In this document: positions 59,502-64,000 of the stretch, one piece after another
Layout of the letters: every line of letters starts with the position of its first letter
Position numbering within the stretch: position 1 is the first letter of the stretch
Assembly: GCA_947311845.1 (NCBI GenBank)
Contig: CAMZMU010000115.1
Coordinates: 29,633,351-29,697,350 of the forward strand
Direction of reading: 5' to 3'
Source: Poa pratensis
Lineage: Eukaryota > Streptophyta > Magnoliopsida > Poales > Poaceae
DNA length: 64,000 nucleotides
Notes under the pieces: generated by a model
The model's database searches: none
The model's input: the letters and a program-made list of their open reading frames with translations, nothing else
What the model was told of the DNA's origin: nothing
Translations under genes and position numbers: made by a program

Positions 59502-59922
59502 TGTTGAGTCTGTAGGATCCACTAGTCTAGAAATACTACGGTAGAACCTTTCAGTGTTCTTGTGAATCGAGAGAGAGAGAGAGAACAGAGAGATGGGAAG
59601 AGATGAATCACCTTGTCCTTGGCTCGAAGAGCCCGAGCTGGTGCCGTCCATTGTGGACGGTGACGGCGGTGGTGGTGAGATGGCAGTGGCGGCGGTGGTG
59701 GTACTTCCCGTGACTAAGCGCTAACCCTAGATCGGATGGGTGTGTCGGTGGGGTGTGCGGCGCACGGTGAACCTCGTACTGTGTGCCGCCGGCCCCCACC
59801 TCTTTATATAGCGCTGCCACAGGGGCCCACCAACCATTGGTTCGGTTGGGCGCCCCCGATCAGGGCGCGGTCAAGGGATCGATCGAGCCGTTGGGCTCGA
59901 CCGCATGGAGATCAATCTAACA
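59502..59922 (-). repeat. Copia 5' LTR
   Basis: 421 bp, partner of 49242-49662. In element sense it starts 'tgttagattgatctccatgc' and carries a TATA box (reverse complement of 'ctttatata' near 59802-59810). A (GA)n run lies at 59570-59583. Confidence 0.95.
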
Positions 59923-60050
59923 GTGGATTATATGTTGTTCACATCCTTACACGACTTATTCAAGAAATCTATAACTCTGGTAAAAAAATCAATAAACTAT
60001 AAATGATATTTGTATTTTAGGGACGTGTGTTGCAGATGCAAGCTTGCTAG
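59923..60050 (-). repeat. Distal end of the foldback right arm
   Basis: Continues the arm interrupted by the copia. The reverse complement, with 'cgtgtaaggatgtgaac', 'tatagatttcttgaataag' and 'gcaagcttgcatctgcaaca', matches the left arm at about 46290-46412. The terminal motif resembles the repeat-end motif at 24235. Confidence 0.75.
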
Positions 60051-60130
60051 TCTCCTAAGATGCGAGAAAGCGCTGGAAAAAAACATTATCTGAACTTCAG
60101 ACTGGGCTAGAATGACACGTACAATCCGTC

Positions 60131-61210
60131 CTAAAATACCCAGTGGAGCGGCTCGTCGTCGTCCAAGTTGTAGCGCAGCGATTTGTGCTTGACCAAGTTG
60201 AGTCCCCGGTCGAACTCCACGCCTGTGAAGACGGCGAATCTGTTCCCGTCATCGTCGCGGTAAAACCTGGCGGTGCAGAACCTGCCGGAGCCCAGGTGCG
60301 CAAGGTGGTGCGAGTGCCAGTCCCCGGGCGCCTTCGCAGTGTCCTGCTCCCAGCCACGGTGCTCCTGCTCGGGCGCCTCTTCTTCCCAGACGGTGTCCGG
60401 CGTCTTCCCCTCGAGGTCCGAAGCGCAGAACAGCTGGTTCCGTTCGCTGGCCACGAAGCGGAAGCCGAACAGGCGGTCGCGGTCGGCGACATGCTCGGCG
60501 CGGCCGAGGAGCGGGATCTCGCTGTTGCGGACCACATTTTGCTTCCACTCGCGGGTCGTCGTGTCGAAGCCGTAGACGCCGACGCCGTCGTGGGACACCC
60601 AGATGGTGTCGCCGACCACCGCCCAGGAGGAGATCCTGCTGCATCCACCGGAGGAGGAGAAGGGCCCGTGCTGGAGCTCGTACCGGGACTTCTCCACGTA
60701 GGGAGGCGGCGGGAGCGCGTGCCAGTGCCACCCCGGCTTAGAGCCAGTGGCGCCGTCGGGAGCGTCGCCGTGGATTAGGGCCTTGAAGCTGCCGCATTGC
60801 GGCTGGTCGGGCTCGGTCGCGCTGGGGCATGCCTCGATGAGGTAGAGCGCGTCACCCGCGGCGATCGGGATGGGGCACCGCATGGTGCGGCCGGTGAGCC
60901 TCGGCATGGAGTGCAGCTTGTTCTCGCACGCGTCGTACATCAGCACGTTGCCGTCGTGGTCCGTGCTCACGATCTTGTCCGCGCTGCCTCCCAGCGGCAT
61001 GAACCGCATCGTCATCCTCCTCCAGGCGCTGGGAACCCCGAAGGACAGCGCGGGCTCGGGCAGCTCGGCGACTTCCACCGCCGGCGGGGGCGGCGCTGGG
61101 TTTATGGTCTGTTTCTTTGGGTGGAAGAAGCCCGACGTCTTGATCCGGCGCAGCGAGAAGGAGCCGGTCTTCTGGCTGCCCAGGACTAGGTTCAGAAACT
61201 GGCGCTTCAT
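60131..61210 (-). CDS. Grass-expanded beta-propeller-like protein of unknown function (DUF1618-like)
   Basis: Single-exon gene, 359 residues, intact from ATG at 61210 to the stop at 60131. I recognise it as one of a large grass family of uncharacterised proteins with 'RRxFVNLV'-type N-termini and kelch- or DUF1618-like repeats; here the N-terminus is 'MKRQFLNLVLGSQKTGSFSL'. Repeat-like segments each begin with a hydrophobic strand and a Trp or Tyr/Phe: 'IVSTDHDGNVLMYDA', 'SWAVVGDTIWVSHDGVGVYG', 'FDTTTREWKQNV', 'RLFGFRFVASERNQLFCASD', 'RFAVFTGVEFD'. No signal peptide or membrane helix is evident. Function is unknown. The DUF assignment is tentative. Confidence 0.8.
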   Translation of the reverse strand: MKRQFLNLVLGSQKTGSFSLRRIKTSGFFHPKKQTINPAPPPPAVEVAELPEPALSFGVPSAWRRMTMRFMPLGGSADKIVSTDHDGNVLMYDACENKLHSMPRLTGRTMRCPIPIAAGDALYLIEACPSATEPDQPQCGSFKALIHGDAPDGATGSKPGWHWHALPPPPYVEKSRYELQHGPFSSSGGCSRISSWAVVGDTIWVSHDGVGVYGFDTTTREWKQNVVRNSEIPLLGRAEHVADRDRLFGFRFVASERNQLFCASDLEGKTPDTVWEEEAPEQEHRGWEQDTAKAPGDWHSHHLAHLGSGRFCTARFYRDDDGNRFAVFTGVEFDRGLNLVKHKSLRYNLDDDEPLHWVF

Positions 61211-62785
61211 CGTCGACGACGATCGATCTGAATCTGCTCCTCGTGTGGACGAAGAAGGAACGAGAGCGCTAGGCGGCGGCGCGGCGAGATTAAGATCTGG
61301 CTATATCGTACGTGTTGCATTGCATTCTGTGCAGTTCACGTACACCCTCTTTGTGGACCGGGGCCTTGGTTGGACACATCTTCTGATGGGCTTTCGGTTC
61401 TTTGTTTCGTTTGGGAAGGCTCAGGCTTTCAGCTCTGCAGTTTTTCCTTTTTTTTTTGAGGGAAAATTTGCAGTTTTTCCGGTAAAGCTATGGGTTCGCG
61501 TGCGGTATCACAAACTTAGGTTTTTTTTTTCGTGGTAATAGTGAGCCGAAATCCTAGGAGGCCGAAAACGAAGGCCCCGATTGGATGGGCGGTTTTTAAT
61601 TAGTACTACCTCCCAAAAATATTGTGCGCGACGGGTATTTTACGGATCCAGAAATCTTCCCCCATTCCAAGCAGGGCCGAATTCTAATCCCGGATCAATC
61701 GACTTTCTGAGAATGAACCACACGGCCACACCATGCATTTCCCTCAATGACTAACTAGGATGCGCAAGTACTTTCAAAAAAAAAAAATAGGATGCGATAA
61801 GTGGGACACTTATGTTCCATTTGTATATGTCTAGTTTAAAATTTTGTATCAAATTTTTTCAACTAGACATGTACAAATGGAACATAAGTTGGATAAGTAG
61901 ATCCCATGTGCAACGTGCGCCGGCGATGGCACACGTTGCCACTGCTTTCAACCAAGTTGGTAACGTACGGATGCGTATCGATCGGACGTTCGGGAGCGCG
62001 ACGTGTACGTGTACGACCGAACGCAGCAGCCGCCGTGTCCACAAGCTCTGGAGTCTATCCAAAGATTCAAGACTATTTCTCGCTCAAAAAAATCCCCATA
62101 GCATTTTCGTGCCAACGAGTGGCCCATGCATCTTTCGATCGGTTCCTTGGGCTGGGCAGGCTGCGAATGCGAAGCCATTTGGGCATTTGTAGCTTTGTAT
62201 CCCGGTAAACTGTGAGCGGCCACTTGACTGGAGGAGGACGCCGATGCCTGCACGGACAGCGAAGGGAGGATGTCCGGGACCGTGGGAACTGGCAAAAAGA
62301 TCTCGGTTGGATCCACGTCGCCAACGTAACGTTACGGGAGATCATCTAAAAAAACGTTACGGGAGATGTGAAATCTTGCGGACGGCGGCCTGGGCGAGCA
62401 GCGACATACTAACGTTCTCATCAGTATTTTACTTTTCCACAGTTTTTCTTGCCAAAAAGGCCAACCAATTTATTGATTATCAGCAACAGTAAAATGAATT
62501 TAAAAATAATAATATTACAAATAATGCGCGCCGTCGTCCTCAACCCTCCCTCACCGAAACCGGGTAAAGCTTGTCGTAGAGCTTGTTGTGGTAGACAAAG
62601 GGAAAATCGTCGTGCTAAGACCCCAAGGGACCAGCGCACCAGAGTAATAACCATCGTCAATGATGACAACTATATATCGGAAGGGACAGACATGTAACCA
62701 CACACGCCTCCACGTGCCTTTCGCTGGAGCTAGACGCATCACCAGATTAAGGATATGACGGAGAGGACGCTATTCGGGCTTCAAG
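61211..62785. other. Upstream region of the 60131-61210 gene, no further gene
   Basis: Promoter side of the minus-strand gene followed by repeat-poor DNA. Short frames (for example 61948-62316 minus) show no domain. A short palindrome lies at 61809-61888. Confidence 0.45.
61809..61888. repeat. Short palindrome (28-bp arms)
   Basis: 'cttatgttccatttgtatat' at 61809 pairs with 'gtacaaatggaacataag' ending at 61888, with one or two mismatches and a spacer of about 22 bp. It could be a tiny MITE relic or a hairpin; no target duplication was found. Confidence 0.7.
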
Positions 62786-63980
62786 CACTAGTAGGAAAAT
62801 GCTTATAGGGAGAAGCTTACGGCGCACATTTTTTTGGTGCGCCACAGGTAAAAACTTACCTGTGGCGCACAAAAAAACAGGGTGCACCACAGGTAAAAAC
62901 TTACATGTGGCGCACAAAAAACAGGGTGCGCCACAGGTAAACTCTGCCAGACCCCTATAGTAGGAGAGAGATTATCTGTGACGCACCTGAAAGCGTGTGC
63001 GCCACAGGTAACCCCGAGGAGAGAGAGTAACTGTGGCCCACAAAACTGTGTGCACCACAGGTAACCATGAGGAGAGAATACCTATGGCGCACCTAAGTTT
63101 TGTTCGCCGCAGGTATTCTCTCTCATCCTTGCTCCAATTCCCCTAGAACGTGGAAATATACCTGTGCCGCACAAATATAGGGTGTGCGCCACAGGTACTC
63201 ACGCTGTCACGCACGCCCACGCACCCTCTCCTATTTTCTCTCTACCTTATCTCCACCTCATCGATCTCTCTCCACCTCACACACACACACACGTTGCTTC
63301 TCTCTGCCTTATCTCCACCTCCTCGATCTATCTCCACCTAATCTCAAAGAAAAAAGATCTATCTCCACCTCCTTCTGCTCCCAAGACGCACCCCCGCCTC
63401 TCTAGTCCCTCGTCTTCCTCCTTCTGCTTGCCCCGATGTCGCCGTCCGCCGCTCTCTGCACGGTGGTCCAGCACGGCGAGCGGGCCGCGGTAGCCGGCCA
63501 GGGCACGTGGGCGGGAGTCGCCGCCGGCGCGGTCGCGCGTGTCGCAGACGGCAGGGCGCACAACGAGGGCGGACGGGGCGGAGCAGCCGGGGCGGCGGCG
63601 CGGGTCGACCATGACTTGGAAGCTCTGCCTGCCCGCCGCCGGGACGCCACTGAGGAGGAGCAGGCGACGACGACAGCCGTGGTGGTGCGCCGACGACCGC
63701 CCCGCTGCCGGCCTCAACTCCAGGCACCGGAGCAGAGGACCAGAGGGGCGCGCGGGAGGCCGGAGTGGAGGACCAGAGGAGCAGAGGATCAGATCCGCCG
63801 CCGACTTGTATTTGGAAATTAATTTTATTTTTTGGAACTATATTGATTAATTAATGTAATAGTGACGTGTATTTGGAAATAGATAAATAAATAAATATGA
63901 TTTTTATTTTTTAATTCCTAATTATTTATCCGTGGCGCTCAATCCGAACGGTGCGCCACTAGTATTTTGAAATACTAGTG
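62786..63980. mobile_element. Non-autonomous CACTA element with subterminal repeat array
   Basis: The left end CACTAGTAGGAAAATGC is a typical Triticeae CACTA terminus, and the right end '...aatactagtg' is its inverted form over 8-10 bases. From 62820 to 63195 about a dozen copies of a 'gtgcgccacaggta' motif occur in alternating orientation, the CACTA subterminal transposase-binding type. A related 'gtggcgctcaatccgaacgg' array piece lies near 63932. The middle (63330-63800) is GC-rich with no domain. The left 3-bp flank is AAG, but CCC follows 63980, so the right boundary may be wrong or the true end may lie outside the window. Confidence 0.7.
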
Positions 63981-64000
63981 CCCACAAGTTTCTATGAGTG

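Larger units (their letters stand above)
49242..59922 (-). mobile_element. Full-length Ty1/copia retrotransposon, LINE-interrupted
   Basis: Two 421-bp LTRs (49242-49662 and 59502-59922) in direct orientation, TGTT...AACA, flanked by an exact 5-bp duplication GTGGA (49237-49241 and 59923-59927). Element sense is minus: 5' LTR, primer-binding site (59489-59500), a leader of about 1.4 kb, gag-protease-integrase (to about 55939), LINE insertion, RT-RNase H (51877 to 49793), polypurine tract (49663-49673), 3' LTR. The order integrase before RT is copia. By eye the LTRs differ at four positions of 421, so insertion is recent. It split the foldback element. Confidence 0.96.

Noticed and set aside
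60143..60778. 211-codon plus-strand frame
   Set aside because: Antisense shadow of the intact minus-strand gene at 60131-61210, caused by high GC at third positions.
62838..63195. CRISPR-like array from regularly repeated motifs
   Set aside because: Repeats are in alternating orientation inside a CACTA terminus in a plant genome; spacing is irregular and no cas genes exist.

Overview
The window reads as nuclear DNA of a Triticeae grass (wheat, Aegilops, barley or a close relative). There are intron-containing plant genes with GC-rich first exons. The KNOX gene is of the maize kn1 / rice OSH1 / wheat WKNOX1 class. Between the genes lies dense, nested grass transposon DNA: Stowaway and hAT MITEs, MULEs, CACTA, LINEs, copia and long-LTR elements. 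No bacterial, organellar or viral gene block and no tRNA or rRNA gene was seen. Barley BKn3, the Hooded locus on 4HS, is the counterpart of this KNOX gene, so a group-4 origin is possible, but that is inference.

Layout: 1-3.8 kb is degenerate retroelement DNA. 4.5-11.4 kb is the five-exon KNOX gene (+), with a 5.1 kb intron 3 and a one-base frame break in exon 3. 12.3-15.9 kb is a dead LINE and nested MITEs. 16.4-18.6 kb is a nine-exon FANCL-type ubiquitin ligase (+) whose exon 2 carries a 20-bp tandem duplication that breaks the frame. 19.8-23.8 kb is an intact ten-exon serine esterase/lipase of the DUF676 type (+). 25.7-26.7 kb is a CAF1-like single-exon pseudogene (-). 27-30 kb holds retroposon-like DNA and a 1.1 kb MULE-type MITE. 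30.4-31.0 kb is a three-exon EPF-like secreted peptide gene (+). 31-33.3 kb carries several short retroposon insertions. 33.5-40 kb is a MULE transposase fragment split by a 4.84 kb solo LTR. 41.1-44.9 kb is a nine-coding-exon GDP-mannose transporter (-) with an additional 5' UTR exon.

46.3-60.05 kb is one nested complex. A foldback element with arms of about 1.5 kb was split by a complete copia retrotransposon (5-bp target duplication GTGGA; the two LTRs differ at 4 of 421 positions). A LINE later inserted into the copia pol gene. 60.1-61.2 kb is an intact single-exon gene of a grass-expanded uncharacterised family (-). The window ends in a non-autonomous CACTA element with about a dozen subterminal repeats.

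The host genes are unrelated in function and form no operon or cluster: meristem transcription factor, DNA-crosslink repair ligase, lipase, secreted signal peptide and Golgi nucleotide-sugar transporter. I found no convincing new gene system. The most interesting signals are the frame lesions in two otherwise well-conserved genes, GC-type splice donors in two genes, the layered transposon nest, and the repeat content of KNOX introns 3 and 4. All exon boundaries were read by eye from splice signals, codon phase and remembered family similarity. No alignment was run.
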